Assembly: GCF_002149925.1 (NCBI RefSeq)
Contig: NZ_MSLT01000018.1
Span: 248,001 to 312,000, forward strand
Direction of reading: 5' to 3'
DNA length: 64,000 nucleotides
From: Thioflexithrix psekupsensis
GTDB lineage: Bacteria; Pseudomonadota; Gammaproteobacteria; Beggiatoales; Beggiatoaceae
Positions 50,637 through 59,639 of this stretch are shown here, one piece after another. Position numbers and translations under genes: made by a program. The notes under the pieces were generated by a model that worked only from the letters and a program-made list of their open reading frames with translations, was not told where the DNA came from and did not search any database. Within the stretch, counting starts at the first letter, position 1. Each line of letters begins with the position of its first letter.

Positions 50637-50742
50637 GGCGGGCGTAAATTTAAAACTTTACCTGATGCTTATTTTCAGCTACTATTTGTGCATCGCACAA
50701 AATGCAGAATAACCCTTTGGTCTATCTCACAGGAGCTGATCT

Positions 50743-52563
50743 ATGGCGAATACACAGCCACTTGTCCCTGAACTCGTTGATCCGCAAGTCTTATTGACGA
50801 CATTACAGGATATTTTTCAAACCAGTCACCGAGTTGCCCAACATCTGTTAAGCCAACAAGCTGAGAAAATGGATCGCTTGACCGTGGAAACAGACCCGTT
50901 AAACGTTCAAGAAGCCTTTGTGCAGTTGAATCAAAAGTTATTGGCTAATCCCTCCCAGTTATTACAAGCGGGTTTGGTGTGGTGGGAAGAGTATTTTAAA
51001 TTATGGGAGAATATCTGGCAGCGCACGCTGCAACAAGATGTTGCGCCTTTGTTTAAGCCCGCAAAATCAGACCGTCGTTTTAGTCACGAAGCGTGGGATA
51101 ATGTGCCGTTGTTTGATTTTATCAAGCAATTTTATTTAATGAATACTTTATGGATACAAGAAATTGTGTCCAGTGTTGAATTTGAAGAACAGCACGCAAA
51201 AAATGCGAAGAAAGTCGAATTTTACACGCGCCAGTTATTAGACGCACTCGCTCCCAGTAATTTTGTGGCCACCAATCCCGAAGTGTTATATGTCACGATT
51301 AAAAGTGGCGGGGCAAACTTATTAAGCGGCTTAAAAAACTTTTTAGCCGATTTGGAACGCGGTCAAGGTCAATTGAATATTAAGATGACCGATTTAGCAG
51401 CGTTTCAACCCGGTAAAAATATTGCGGTCACTGCGGGTAAAGTGATTTATCAAAACGAATTGATGCAGTTAATTCAATACACGCCCACGACAGAAACGGT
51501 GCATCAACGTCCGTTATTAATCGTGCCACCTTGGATTAATAAATATTATATTCTGGATTTACGCGAAAATAATTCGTTTATTAAATGGGCGGTGGATCAA
51601 GGTCACACGGTGTTTGTGATTTCTTGGGTGAATCCAGATGAGCGTTTAAGCGATAAAGGTTTTGAGAATTACCTGTTAGAAGGGCCAATGGCGGCATTAG
51701 ATGCCATTGAATGGGCGACAGGGATTAAAGAAGTGAATGCGGTGGGTTATTGCTTAGGTGGAACGCTATTGGCGACGACTTTAGCTTACATGGCTGCCAA
51801 GCAGGATCAACGCATTGTCAGTGCGACTTTTTTCACGACTTTATTAGATTTTACCCATTCGGGTGAGTTAGATATTTTCATCGATGATGAACAATTATCT
51901 GCCTTAGAAGCCACCATGAATGAGAAAGGCTATTTAGACGGCAGTAAAATGGCCACGACTTTTACCTTATTGCGTGCGAATGATTTAATTTGGTCGTTCC
52001 ACGTGAATAATTATTTAATGGGTAAAGAAGCCAGTGCGTTTGATTTACTCTACTGGAATTCGGACGCAACCCGAATGCCCGCGAAAATGCACAGTTTTTA
52101 TTTGCGTAACATGTATCAAAAGAACTTGTTAAAGCAACCCAATGGCATTACTTTAAATGGTGTCGGGATTGATTTAAGCAAAGTGAAAACGCCTGCTTAT
52201 TTCGTTTCAACCCAAGAAGATCATATTGCGCCATGGGAAGGGACTTATCAAGGGACGCAATTGTTTGATGGTCCTGTTAAATTTGTGTTAGGTGGTTCTG
52301 GGCATATTGCGGGGATTATTAATCCACCGAATAAGAATAAATATTTTTATTTAACCAATCCCAAAACCAAATCCACTAAAAACCCAGAAACATGGTTAAA
52401 AAGTGCTAAGAAGCAAGAAGGCTCTTGGTGGCCAGATTGGGCGGAATGGGTACGCGAATATGCCGGCGAATCCGTGCCAGCTCGTCAACCCGGCAGTGCG
52501 CAATTACCGCCGCTAGAAGATGCACCGGGCAGTTATGTGCAAGTGCGCGTGATTCCTAGCTAA
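50743..52563 (+). CDS. phaC: Class I polyhydroxyalkanoate synthase PhaC
   Basis: Polymerises 3-hydroxyacyl-CoA into storage polyester at the granule surface. The lipase-like box is GYCLGG, with nucleophile Cys337. The catalytic Asp lies in TQEDHIAPW and the His in GGSGHIAGIINPP. The 606-residue length and N-terminal domain are those of class I. AGGAGC precedes the ATG. phaA, phaB and phasin genes are not adjacent. Confidence 0.96.
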   Translation: MANTQPLVPELVDPQVLLTTLQDIFQTSHRVAQHLLSQQAEKMDRLTVETDPLNVQEAFVQLNQKLLANPSQLLQAGLVWWEEYFKLWENIWQRTLQQDVAPLFKPAKSDRRFSHEAWDNVPLFDFIKQFYLMNTLWIQEIVSSVEFEEQHAKNAKKVEFYTRQLLDALAPSNFVATNPEVLYVTIKSGGANLLSGLKNFLADLERGQGQLNIKMTDLAAFQPGKNIAVTAGKVIYQNELMQLIQYTPTTETVHQRPLLIVPPWINKYYILDLRENNSFIKWAVDQGHTVFVISWVNPDERLSDKGFENYLLEGPMAALDAIEWATGIKEVNAVGYCLGGTLLATTLAYMAAKQDQRIVSATFFTTLLDFTHSGELDIFIDDEQLSALEATMNEKGYLDGSKMATTFTLLRANDLIWSFHVNNYLMGKEASAFDLLYWNSDATRMPAKMHSFYLRNMYQKNLLKQPNGITLNGVGIDLSKVKTPAYFVSTQEDHIAPWEGTYQGTQLFDGPVKFVLGGSGHIAGIINPPNKNKYFYLTNPKTKSTKNPETWLKSAKKQEGSWWPDWAEWVREYAGESVPARQPGSAQLPPLEDAPGSYVQVRVIPS

Positions 52564-52577
52564 TTTTATGTTATTCT

Positions 52578-52624
52578 AAGCGGATAAAGCGACAGAACAG
52601 GAATTGTTTAGCCCTTATCCGCTT
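52578..52624. repeat. Inverted repeat after phaC
   Basis: AAGCGGATAA (52578-52587) and TTATCCGCTT (52615-52624) form a perfect 10-bp stem with a 27-nt loop, 15 bp after the phaC stop. It may serve as a terminator, though no T run follows. The rest of the 270 bp before the TPR gene is AT-rich and holds no gene. Confidence 0.5.
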
Positions 52625-52833
52625 ACAGATTCAGTTAAACCGATTTCAGGATATACCCTTATAATTTTGGGCAAGACAAGGATGTCGTCTTTCTCTTAGT
52701 TTTCATTGTCACTTTAAAAAAGTTTTATGCGCTATGAGGCGTTTTTGTCTTTCTGCACTTCTTTTGTTTTTTTATAAAATTACTTTTATTGTAAATTTTA
52801 ATCCAGAAACCCCAACAGACGGATTTTAAAAAA

Positions 52834-53874
52834 ATGTCTATCCCGTCTTTTTCTAATTCAAAATTACTGCATTTTACCTTATTTATTGCATTAACGGCTC
52901 AATCTTCTTTAGCTGCGGCGACTGCTTGGGAAAATTGGTTTCTTAATCGAGATCAGCAAGCAGATCGGGCTTTTAAACAAGGAGATTATGAGCAAGCCAG
53001 TGAACTCTTTACGCAACCTTACCAAAAGGCAACTGCTCTGTATCGCGCGGGTAAATACAAAGAAGCCGCTGAAATCTTCTCGCAAATTGACGACCCAGAA
53101 CAACGTCTAAATGCTCAATATAATCTCGCTAATGCCGAATTTAAACAAAACGAATTCGCTAAAGCCATTGCGCATTATGAATCTGTTTTAACTCAAGACC
53201 CTCATCACAGCAAAGCTCAACATAATTTAGAATTAGCCAAAGCCAAATTAAAAGAACAAGAACAAAAAGCCGCTCATTCAGATTCTGACTCAGATGAAAA
53301 TAAGAAAAATGAGGAGAATAGCGACAGCGGAGACAATTCCGATAAGAATAATCAAAACGGCCAAAATGATCCCAATCAAACGCAAGCGGGTGATTCGCCG
53401 AAAAATCAACAGGCTAAAGATTCCAACGAGCCATCTTCATCGGCTGAATCTTCCGAAAACGGCCAAAACTCGCCTGATCCTACCGCCATGCCGCAGCCTG
53501 AGTCTTCTCCATCCGAAGCGAATAAAAACGGTCAGCAAGCCTTACAAGAACAATTAGAACAAGCCCTAGCCGAAGCCCAACAACAAGCACAAGATAACCA
53601 GCCATCCACTCAAACCAGTGAAGAAAAACAGAACGTTTCCCCTTCTGCGTCTGAGTCTGCTGGAGAAAATGGTCAAATCACCCAAACAGAAGCCATTCCC
53701 ACCGGCGAAACAACAGACACCACAAAAACCACTGCAAATTTACCCCAAGAACAAGATTTAATGGCTGATGCGTTGTTGAATCAATTACTTGATGATCCCG
53801 GTGTTTTGTTACAGCAACAATTCCAATTAGACGCTTATCACAGTCAAGAAATGCCCTCCGGGCAGCCGTGGTGA
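52834..53874 (+). CDS. TPR protein with long low-complexity tail, BatC-like
   Basis: A 346-residue exported protein. A signal peptide (about 1-28) leads into TPR repeats (about 40-130: RAFKQGDYEQASELF, YNLANAEFKQNEFAKAIAHYESVL). A charged, Asn/Ser/Gln/Glu-rich disordered segment follows at about 145-305. The last part, ALLNQLLDDPGVLLQQQFQL, matches the end of TPR proteins linked to Bat/VWA operons in aerotolerance clusters. No batA, batB or batD is adjacent, so this copy is isolated. Confidence 0.75.
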   Translation: MSIPSFSNSKLLHFTLFIALTAQSSLAAATAWENWFLNRDQQADRAFKQGDYEQASELFTQPYQKATALYRAGKYKEAAEIFSQIDDPEQRLNAQYNLANAEFKQNEFAKAIAHYESVLTQDPHHSKAQHNLELAKAKLKEQEQKAAHSDSDSDENKKNEENSDSGDNSDKNNQNGQNDPNQTQAGDSPKNQQAKDSNEPSSSAESSENGQNSPDPTAMPQPESSPSEANKNGQQALQEQLEQALAEAQQQAQDNQPSTQTSEEKQNVSPSASESAGENGQITQTEAIPTGETTDTTKTTANLPQEQDLMADALLNQLLDDPGVLLQQQFQLDAYHSQEMPSGQPW

Positions 53875-53953
53875 GGGGTTAATTTACAAATCCTATTTGT
53901 TGGCTCATTATCCACTGTTAGATAACAACACAATTTGCATGAGAAATAACACC

Positions 53954-54274
53954 ATGAACGTGCAACAAATCATTAATAATCCGAATAAAGCAGTCGCTGT
54001 TAATGTCCATTGGCTGCGTCCTGAAGAAGGCGGACGGCGTGCCTTACCTAACGGTGGCCGTTACATGGCAGTGACTTACCTAGATCAGCCTCCTAATGCA
54101 GACAGTATTGCATGGACAGTGGTATTGGATTTTACTGAATATCCAGCCCAGCAAGGTTACGATTGCCACGCAGAAGCCCATTTTTTGTCGCCAAATGCAC
54201 CTTTTGAACAATTATTAAAACTGCGTCCCATTGATTTATATGAAGGACATAAAAAAGTTGCGTGGATTCGTTGA
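53954..54274 (+). CDS. Hypothetical small protein, EF-Tu domain-III-like
   Basis: I chose the ATG at 53954, giving 106 residues (MNVQQIINNPNKAV); upstream ATGs at 53897 and 53939 are possible but extend a non-conserved tail. The stretch WLRPEEGGRRALPNGGRY and the later HFLSPNAPFEQL with LYEGHKKVAWI recall the beta-barrel C-terminal domain of EF-Tu, but the resemblance is by eye. It is followed 55 bp later by a frameshifted small gene in the same direction, perhaps a functional pair. Confidence 0.6.
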   Translation: MNVQQIINNPNKAVAVNVHWLRPEEGGRRALPNGGRYMAVTYLDQPPNADSIAWTVVLDFTEYPAQQGYDCHAEAHFLSPNAPFEQLLKLRPIDLYEGHKKVAWIR

Positions 54275-54329
54275 TAATAAGATAATTAGATGCGCCTCGA
54301 TCCAGTTCTCTGGTATATGAGGAAAAAAT

Positions 54330-54648
54330 ATGAAATTTTTTCGTGCCATTTCTGTGGCTGAAGCAGAACAAATTGCTTTGACTAAAAAACTAGCTATCGC
54401 GCCTTGTTCTGTTGAAGGAAAATATTTTACAGATACCTTTGAAAATGCAAAAAAAATGGGGATATTTGCTTAGACAAATTGAGCTATTTCCAGATGAATG
54501 CTTTTTTATTATAGAGGTTTCGACAGACTCCAGTGACATTATGCAAAAAATATCAGATCACTTAGACGGTATAGGGACTGCGTTTTTTTGCGAAGACGAA
54601 AAACTGAGTTTGATAACGATTGATTCCGTCAAGAAAATAGATTATTGA
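54330..54648 (+). pseudogene. Small gene frameshifted in a run of eight A residues
   Basis: The frame from 54330 (good GAGGAAAA ribosome site) reads EGKYFTDTFENAKK and then stops at 54471. A second frame, open across the same point, continues WGYLLRQIELFPDECFF to 54648. The switch falls in an eight-A run at 54449-54456; seven A residues would restore a 105-residue protein. The pattern RAISVAEAEQI, EGKYF and WG recalls small ADP-ribosyltransferase-like proteins, with low certainty. It may be a real pseudogene, slippage-dependent expression, or a sequence error. Confidence 0.65.
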
Positions 54649-54804
54649 TTCCGCTGATGCAAGATACTTTAATCCTTTAAATCTTTAGCAAATCAGAAAC
54701 TGCTTGAGGCGCACTTAAACGTAACAATCAGTAATATAATTTGCACAAATTGCCTCCTACCTGAATAAAACACTCCAAAACCAAACACACCAGAGACCCC
54801 AACT

Positions 54805-55737
54805 ATGCACCCAAGTATTTTTGGCAAAGTTGCCGTTTTAATGGGCGGAAACTCGGCTGAACGAGATGTTTCCTTGCGTTCGGGACAAGCCGTGTTAGCC
54901 GCATTGCTACGACAAGGCGTTGAAGCGGTTGGGATTGACACCGCACACGCTTTTTTACCCCAATTGATGGACACTCGTTTTGACAGAGCATTCATCGCGC
55001 TGCACGGACGCGGAGGCGAAGATGGCACCATTCAAGGCTTATTAGAACACCTTAACTTACCTTATACCGGCAGTGGCGTATTGGGATCGGCACTGGGTAT
55101 GGATAAACTGCGCTGCAAATGGCTCTGGCGTAGCGTGGGACTGCCCACACCCGACTTTATGGTGTTAAACGAAAATAGCGATTGGACAAGCGTTGTCTCA
55201 CAATTAGGTTTGCCTCTCATGGTAAAACCTGTGTTAGAAGGCTCTAGCGTGGGCATTAGCAAAGTCAATACCTTAGAAGAATTACAACCCGCCTACCAGC
55301 GCGCCGCACAGTATCAATCCCCCGTGATTGCCGAATGTTTCATTACAGGAACTGAATACACCGCAGGCATCTTAGGCACAGACCCCCTGCCCTTAATCCG
55401 CTTAGAAACCCCACGCACTTTTTACGATTACGAAGCCAAATACAGCGAAAACACCCAAACCCATTACCATTGCCCTTGCGGAATCGCTCCCGAATTAGAA
55501 AAACAATGGCAACAATTAGTTTTGCAGGCTTTTGACACGGTGGGCGCGTCGGGTTGGGGACGAATTGACCTGATTTGCGACGCACAACAGCAACCTTGGT
55601 TATTAGAAATCAACACCTCGCCCGGCATGACCAATCGTAGCCTAATTCCCATGGCCGCAAGAGAGGCAGGATTAAGCTTTGACGAGTTAGTTTTACGGAT
55701 TTTAAGTGACACACTACCCAATCCCTCATCAACATGA
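54805..55737 (+). CDS. ddl: D-alanine--D-alanine ligase
   Basis: ATP-grasp enzyme that makes D-Ala-D-Ala for peptidoglycan. The 310-residue product has the family pattern: GGNSAERDVSLRSG, ALHGRGGEDGTIQGLLE, KPVLEGSSVGISKV and the metal site EINTSPGMTNRSL. The stop overlaps the ftsQ start (ATGA). In most gammaproteobacteria murC and murB precede it; they are absent here. Confidence 0.97.
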   Translation: MHPSIFGKVAVLMGGNSAERDVSLRSGQAVLAALLRQGVEAVGIDTAHAFLPQLMDTRFDRAFIALHGRGGEDGTIQGLLEHLNLPYTGSGVLGSALGMDKLRCKWLWRSVGLPTPDFMVLNENSDWTSVVSQLGLPLMVKPVLEGSSVGISKVNTLEELQPAYQRAAQYQSPVIAECFITGTEYTAGILGTDPLPLIRLETPRTFYDYEAKYSENTQTHYHCPCGIAPELEKQWQQLVLQAFDTVGASGWGRIDLICDAQQQPWLLEINTSPGMTNRSLIPMAAREAGLSFDELVLRILSDTLPNPSST

Positions 55738-56495
55738 GTCTGAAAATCAGTCCTTCTTCCCTCCCTCAAGGGAAGAAAAACGCCCGCCAATCAATAAATT
55801 CCAAAACAAAGTCAATAAATCACTTAAAAAAGTCGCTGATTCTTGGCATACTACTCGTTATTTTGGGCGTATTGGGTGGGGGACTGATTCATCTCATTAC
55901 CATTCAGCGAATTCAAATCGAAGGCAATAGGCAAACGTCACCAGACACTTTACAATCCATTCTTTCTGACGCGCTTGATCACAGTGAGCGATTTCCCAAC
56001 CTTAGCACAATAAAAACGGCATTATTAGCCTTACCGTGGGTGGCTGAAGTAGAAATATCGCGCCGTTGGCCGGACATCTTGTGGATTCGTATAACAGAAC
56101 ATCAAGCGGTGGCGCGCTGGGAGTCTGCTGAAGGGTTAATGCTGCTTTCTGCGACCGCACTCCCCATTATCCCAATACACACATTGACACAAGATATGGC
56201 ACAATTGCCGCTTCTTATTGGGCAAGACCCCGTTGATTTGCTGCAACGCTACCAACGCGCACAAAACGAATTACAGCACAAGGGCTTGTCGGCGCGACAA
56301 TTGCGTTGTGACCCAACCTGTCGCTTAACTTTAGCGGATGGTTTGATTCTCGTATTAGGACGTGAACAACATGATCAGACTTTACAACGTTTTCTCCGTG
56401 TTTACCGCCACCTTGTGGATGGACAAGATCGGCCACCAATTCAACAGATTGATCTGCGCTATGCTCATGGTTTCGCGGTGCAGCGGGCAGAGTGA
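55734..56495 (+). CDS. ftsQ: Cell division protein FtsQ
   Basis: Bitopic divisome protein that links FtsA/FtsK to FtsBL and FtsW. A basic cytoplasmic tail precedes one membrane helix (about 39-62). A POTRA domain follows (ITIQRIQIEGNRQTSPDTL, WVAEVEISRRWPDILWIRITEHQAVARW in two halves), then the beta domain. The 253-residue length is normal. It is coupled to ddl by an ATGA overlap and to ftsA by an overlap of its stop with a GTG. Confidence 0.93.
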   Translation: MSLKISPSSLPQGKKNARQSINSKTKSINHLKKSLILGILLVILGVLGGGLIHLITIQRIQIEGNRQTSPDTLQSILSDALDHSERFPNLSTIKTALLALPWVAEVEISRRWPDILWIRITEHQAVARWESAEGLMLLSATALPIIPIHTLTQDMAQLPLLIGQDPVDLLQRYQRAQNELQHKGLSARQLRCDPTCRLTLADGLILVLGREQHDQTLQRFLRVYRHLVDGQDRPPIQQIDLRYAHGFAVQRAE

Positions 56496-56503
56496 GGGTT
56501 ATT

Positions 56504-57739
56504 ATGGCCAAAGATAAAAATTTGATTGTGGGTTTGGACATTGGCACGTCCAAAGTCGTTGCTATCGTAGGCGAGGTGGCACCCGACAGTAATGATGTCG
56601 AAATTATCGGCATCGGCCAACATCCTTCGCGGGGGTTAAAAAAAGGCGTGGTGGTGAATATTGAATCCACAGTGCATTCCATTCAACGTGCCGTTGAAGA
56701 AGCGGAGTTAATGTCAGGCTGTGAGATTCATTCCGTTTACACGGGCATTGCCGGCAGTCACATTCGCAGCATGAATTCGCATGGTATTGTGGCGATTCGA
56801 GATAAAGAAGTCACACAAGATGATTTAGATCGCGTATTAGATGCAGCGCGTGCGGTAGCGATTCCTGCCGATCAGAAAATTTTGCATATTTTGCCGCAAG
56901 AATATGTGATTGATAATCAAGAAGGTATTCGTGAACCCATTGGTATGTCGGGAGTGCGTTTGGAAGCCAAAGTGCATTTAGTCACGGGGGCGGTGAGTGC
57001 GGCGCAAAATATTATCAAATGTGTACGGTTATGTGGTTTAGAGGTCGATGATATTATTTTGGAACAATTGGCTTCCAGTGAAGCGGCTTTGACCCAAGAT
57101 GAGAAAGAATTAGGCGTGTGTTTGGTCGATATTGGTGGCGGTACGACAGATATTGCCATTTTTACTGAGGGAGCTATTCGTTATACCGCAGTGATTCCGA
57201 TAGCGGGCGACCAAGTCACCAACGACATCGCCGTAGCCATGCGTACACCCACACAATATGCTGAAGATATTAAGATTAAATACGCCTGTGCTTTGCCGCA
57301 TTTGGCCAGTCCTGAAGAAATGATCGAAGTGCCAAGCGTGGGCGCACGGCCACCGCGTTATTTATCGCGCCAAACGCTGGCTGATGTGGTAGAACCGCGT
57401 TATGAAGAGTTATTGGGTCTGGTGCAAGCGGTGCTGCGTCGCAGTGGTTATGAAGATTTAATCGCGGCGGGTGTGGTTTTAACGGGAGGCAGTTCTAAAA
57501 TGGATGGCGTGTTGGAATTGGCGGAGAAAGTGTTTAATGTGCCGGTGCGTTTAGGTTATCCCAAATATGTCACGGGATTGGTGGACGTGGTGCGTAATCC
57601 AATTCATGCGACGGGCGTGGGTTTGCTGTTATTCGGACATCGCCACCGTCATGAGCGGGTCAGTGAAATGAACATGGCGGGCGGCGGTTTAAAATCGATT
57701 TTTGGACGGATGAGCAATTGGTTTCGTGGGAATTTCTAA
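56504..57739 (+). CDS. ftsA: Cell division protein FtsA
   Basis: Actin-like ATPase that tethers FtsZ to the membrane. I chose the ATG at 56504 (MAKDKNLIVGLDIGTSK), with GAGG before it; a GTG at 56492 is in frame. The phosphate loops (GLDIGTSKVVAIVGEV, LVDIGGGTTDIAIF) and the C-terminal amphipathic helix (MSNWFRGNF) that binds membrane are intact; the 411-residue length is standard. A hairpin follows, then the rpn array. ftsZ, which normally comes next, is not in the window. Confidence 0.97.
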   Translation: MAKDKNLIVGLDIGTSKVVAIVGEVAPDSNDVEIIGIGQHPSRGLKKGVVVNIESTVHSIQRAVEEAELMSGCEIHSVYTGIAGSHIRSMNSHGIVAIRDKEVTQDDLDRVLDAARAVAIPADQKILHILPQEYVIDNQEGIREPIGMSGVRLEAKVHLVTGAVSAAQNIIKCVRLCGLEVDDIILEQLASSEAALTQDEKELGVCLVDIGGGTTDIAIFTEGAIRYTAVIPIAGDQVTNDIAVAMRTPTQYAEDIKIKYACALPHLASPEEMIEVPSVGARPPRYLSRQTLADVVEPRYEELLGLVQAVLRRSGYEDLIAAGVVLTGGSSKMDGVLELAEKVFNVPVRLGYPKYVTGLVDVVRNPIHATGVGLLLFGHRHRHERVSEMNMAGGGLKSIFGRMSNWFRGNF

Positions 57740-57773
57740 ACCGATTCAATCTGTTAATAGAAACAGAATCATT

Positions 57774-57801
57774 GATGCGCTGGCCACGATGGCAGCGCAT
57801 C
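57774..57801 (+). terminator. Intrinsic terminator after ftsA
   Basis: A 9-bp perfect stem (GATGCGCTG at 57774-57782, CAGCGCATC at 57793-57801) with a 10-nt loop is followed by GTTGGTTTT. It separates ftsA from the rpn array. Confidence 0.75.
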
Positions 57802-57863
57802 GTTGGTTTTAACCCGTCCATTTTTATGCCAAACTATCTAAAACAAGTCACAAGTAGAAAGCC

Positions 57864-58739
57864 ATGAAATCAAAATATGTTAATCCCTTTACTGATTTTG
57901 GATTTAAGAAATTATTTGGTGAAGAAGCGAATAAACATTTACTAATTGATTTTCTCAATCAATTGCTGCCACCACAGCATCAAATTCATGATTTATTTTA
58001 TAAGAAAACAGAACAATTAGGTTCTCGTGAATTGGATCGCAAGGCGATTTTTGATTTATATTGTGAAAGCCAAGAGGGTCATAAATTTATTGTTGAATTG
58101 CAAAAAGCCAAGCAAAACTTTTTTAAAGATCGGAGTGTTTTCTACGCGACTTTTCCGATTCGAGAACAAGCGGAACGTGGTGAATGGAATTATCAATTAC
58201 AGCCTGTTTATTGCATTGCTTTATTGGATTTTGTATTTGAAGAAACCTATTCTGAGCGTTATTTACAACAAGTTCAATTGAGAAATGAAGTGTGTGAGGT
58301 ATTTTATGATAAATTAACGTTTATTTTCATTGAAATGCCGCGATTTAAAAAGAAACTGGATGAATTAAATAGCCATTTTGACAAATGGTTATATTTTATT
58401 AAGCATTTAGAAAATTTTGATGATATTCCTCAGAATTTAAGAGAAAGTATTTTTGAGCAAGCGTTTGCAGTGGCAGAAATTGCTTGTTTTAATTCCCAAC
58501 AACTCGAAGAATATGAAAACTCACTTAAATACTATCGTGATTTAAAAAATGTCATTGATACCGCCGCTTCAGAAGCAGAAGAACGCGGTATTGGAATTGG
58601 AGTTGAAATCGGAAAAGAACAAGAAAAACACCAGCGGATTCAAATCGCATTACAACAAGGCGTTTTAACGCCATCACAAATTGCATCTTTATTTGATGTG
58701 GATGAACAATTGGTTTTGTCGTTAAAACAAGACATTTAA
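57864..58739 (+). CDS. Rpn-family PD-(D/E)XK nuclease / putative transposase, subfamily 2 copy 1
   Basis: First of four tandem copies, 291 residues. The N-terminal motif NPFTDFGFKKLFGEE and the core AIFDLYCES...FIVELQKAKQ give Asp, then ExQ-x-K, an apparently intact Rpn active site. From residue 241 the hinge is RGIGIGVEIGKEQEK, followed by a C-terminal helix-turn-helix-like tail (QQGVLTPSQIASLFDVDEQLVLSL). Only a weak AGAAAG ribosome site precedes the ATG. Rpn proteins are reported to nick or cut DNA and promote recombination; some act in phage defence. This copy reads DIPQNL where the others read DIPQDL. Confidence 0.87.
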   Translation: MKSKYVNPFTDFGFKKLFGEEANKHLLIDFLNQLLPPQHQIHDLFYKKTEQLGSRELDRKAIFDLYCESQEGHKFIVELQKAKQNFFKDRSVFYATFPIREQAERGEWNYQLQPVYCIALLDFVFEETYSERYLQQVQLRNEVCEVFYDKLTFIFIEMPRFKKKLDELNSHFDKWLYFIKHLENFDDIPQNLRESIFEQAFAVAEIACFNSQQLEEYENSLKYYRDLKNVIDTAASEAEERGIGIGVEIGKEQEKHQRIQIALQQGVLTPSQIASLFDVDEQLVLSLKQDI

Positions 58740-58757
58740 CATTAGGCGTTAAATATT

Positions 58758-59621
58758 ATGAAATCAAAATATGTTAATCCCTTTACTGATTTTGGATTTA
58801 AGAAATTATTTGGTGAAGAAGCGAATAAACATTTACTAATTGATTTTCTCAATCAATTGCTGCCACCACAGCATCAAATTCATGATTTATTTTATAAGAA
58901 AACAGAACAATTAGGTTCTCGTGAATTGGATCGCAAGGCGATTTTTGATTTATATTGTGAAAGCCAAGAGGGTCATAAATTTATTGTTGAATTGCAAAAA
59001 GCCAAGCAAAACTTTTTTAAAGATCGGAGTGTTTTCTACGCGACTTTTCCGATTCGAGAACAAGCGGAACGTGGTGAATGGAATTATCAATTACAGCCTG
59101 TTTATTGCATTGCTTTATTGGATTTTGTATTTGAAGAAACCTATTCTGAGTGTTATTTACAACATGTTCAATTACGAAATGAAGTGTGTGAGGTATTTTA
59201 TGATAAATTAACGTTTATTTTCATTGAAATGCCGCGATTTAAAAAGAAACTGGATGAATTAAACAGCCATTTTGATAAATGGTTATATTTTATTAAGCAT
59301 TTAGAAAATTTTGATGACATTCCTCAGGATTTAAGAGAAAGTATTTTTGAGCAAGCGTTTGCAGTGGCAGAAATTGCTTGTTTTAATTCCCAGCAACTCG
59401 AAGAATATGAAAACTCTCTTAAATACTATCGTGATTTAAAAAATGTCATTGATACCGCCGCTTTAGAAGCAGAAGAACGTGGTATCGAAATCGGAAAAGA
59501 ACAAGAAAAACACCAACGGATTCAAATCGCATTGCAACAAGGCGTTTTAACGCCATCACAAATTGCATCTTTATTTGATGTGGATGAACAATTGGTTTTG
59601 TCGTTAAAACAAGACATTTAA
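58758..59621 (+). CDS. Rpn-family nuclease / putative transposase, subfamily 2 copy 2
   Basis: 287 residues, 18 bp after copy 1. It has the shortest hinge of the four, a single RGIEIGKE. Distinct changes: YSECYLQHVQL (Cys for Arg) and TAALEAEERG (Leu for Ser). The catalytic residues match copy 1. The 5' part is almost identical to copy 1, including the spelling AAGAAATTATTTGGTGAAG, whereas copies 3 and 4 share a different spelling. Confidence 0.87.
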   Translation: MKSKYVNPFTDFGFKKLFGEEANKHLLIDFLNQLLPPQHQIHDLFYKKTEQLGSRELDRKAIFDLYCESQEGHKFIVELQKAKQNFFKDRSVFYATFPIREQAERGEWNYQLQPVYCIALLDFVFEETYSECYLQHVQLRNEVCEVFYDKLTFIFIEMPRFKKKLDELNSHFDKWLYFIKHLENFDDIPQDLRESIFEQAFAVAEIACFNSQQLEEYENSLKYYRDLKNVIDTAALEAEERGIEIGKEQEKHQRIQIALQQGVLTPSQIASLFDVDEQLVLSLKQDI

Positions 59622-59639
59622 GATTAGGCGTTAAATATT

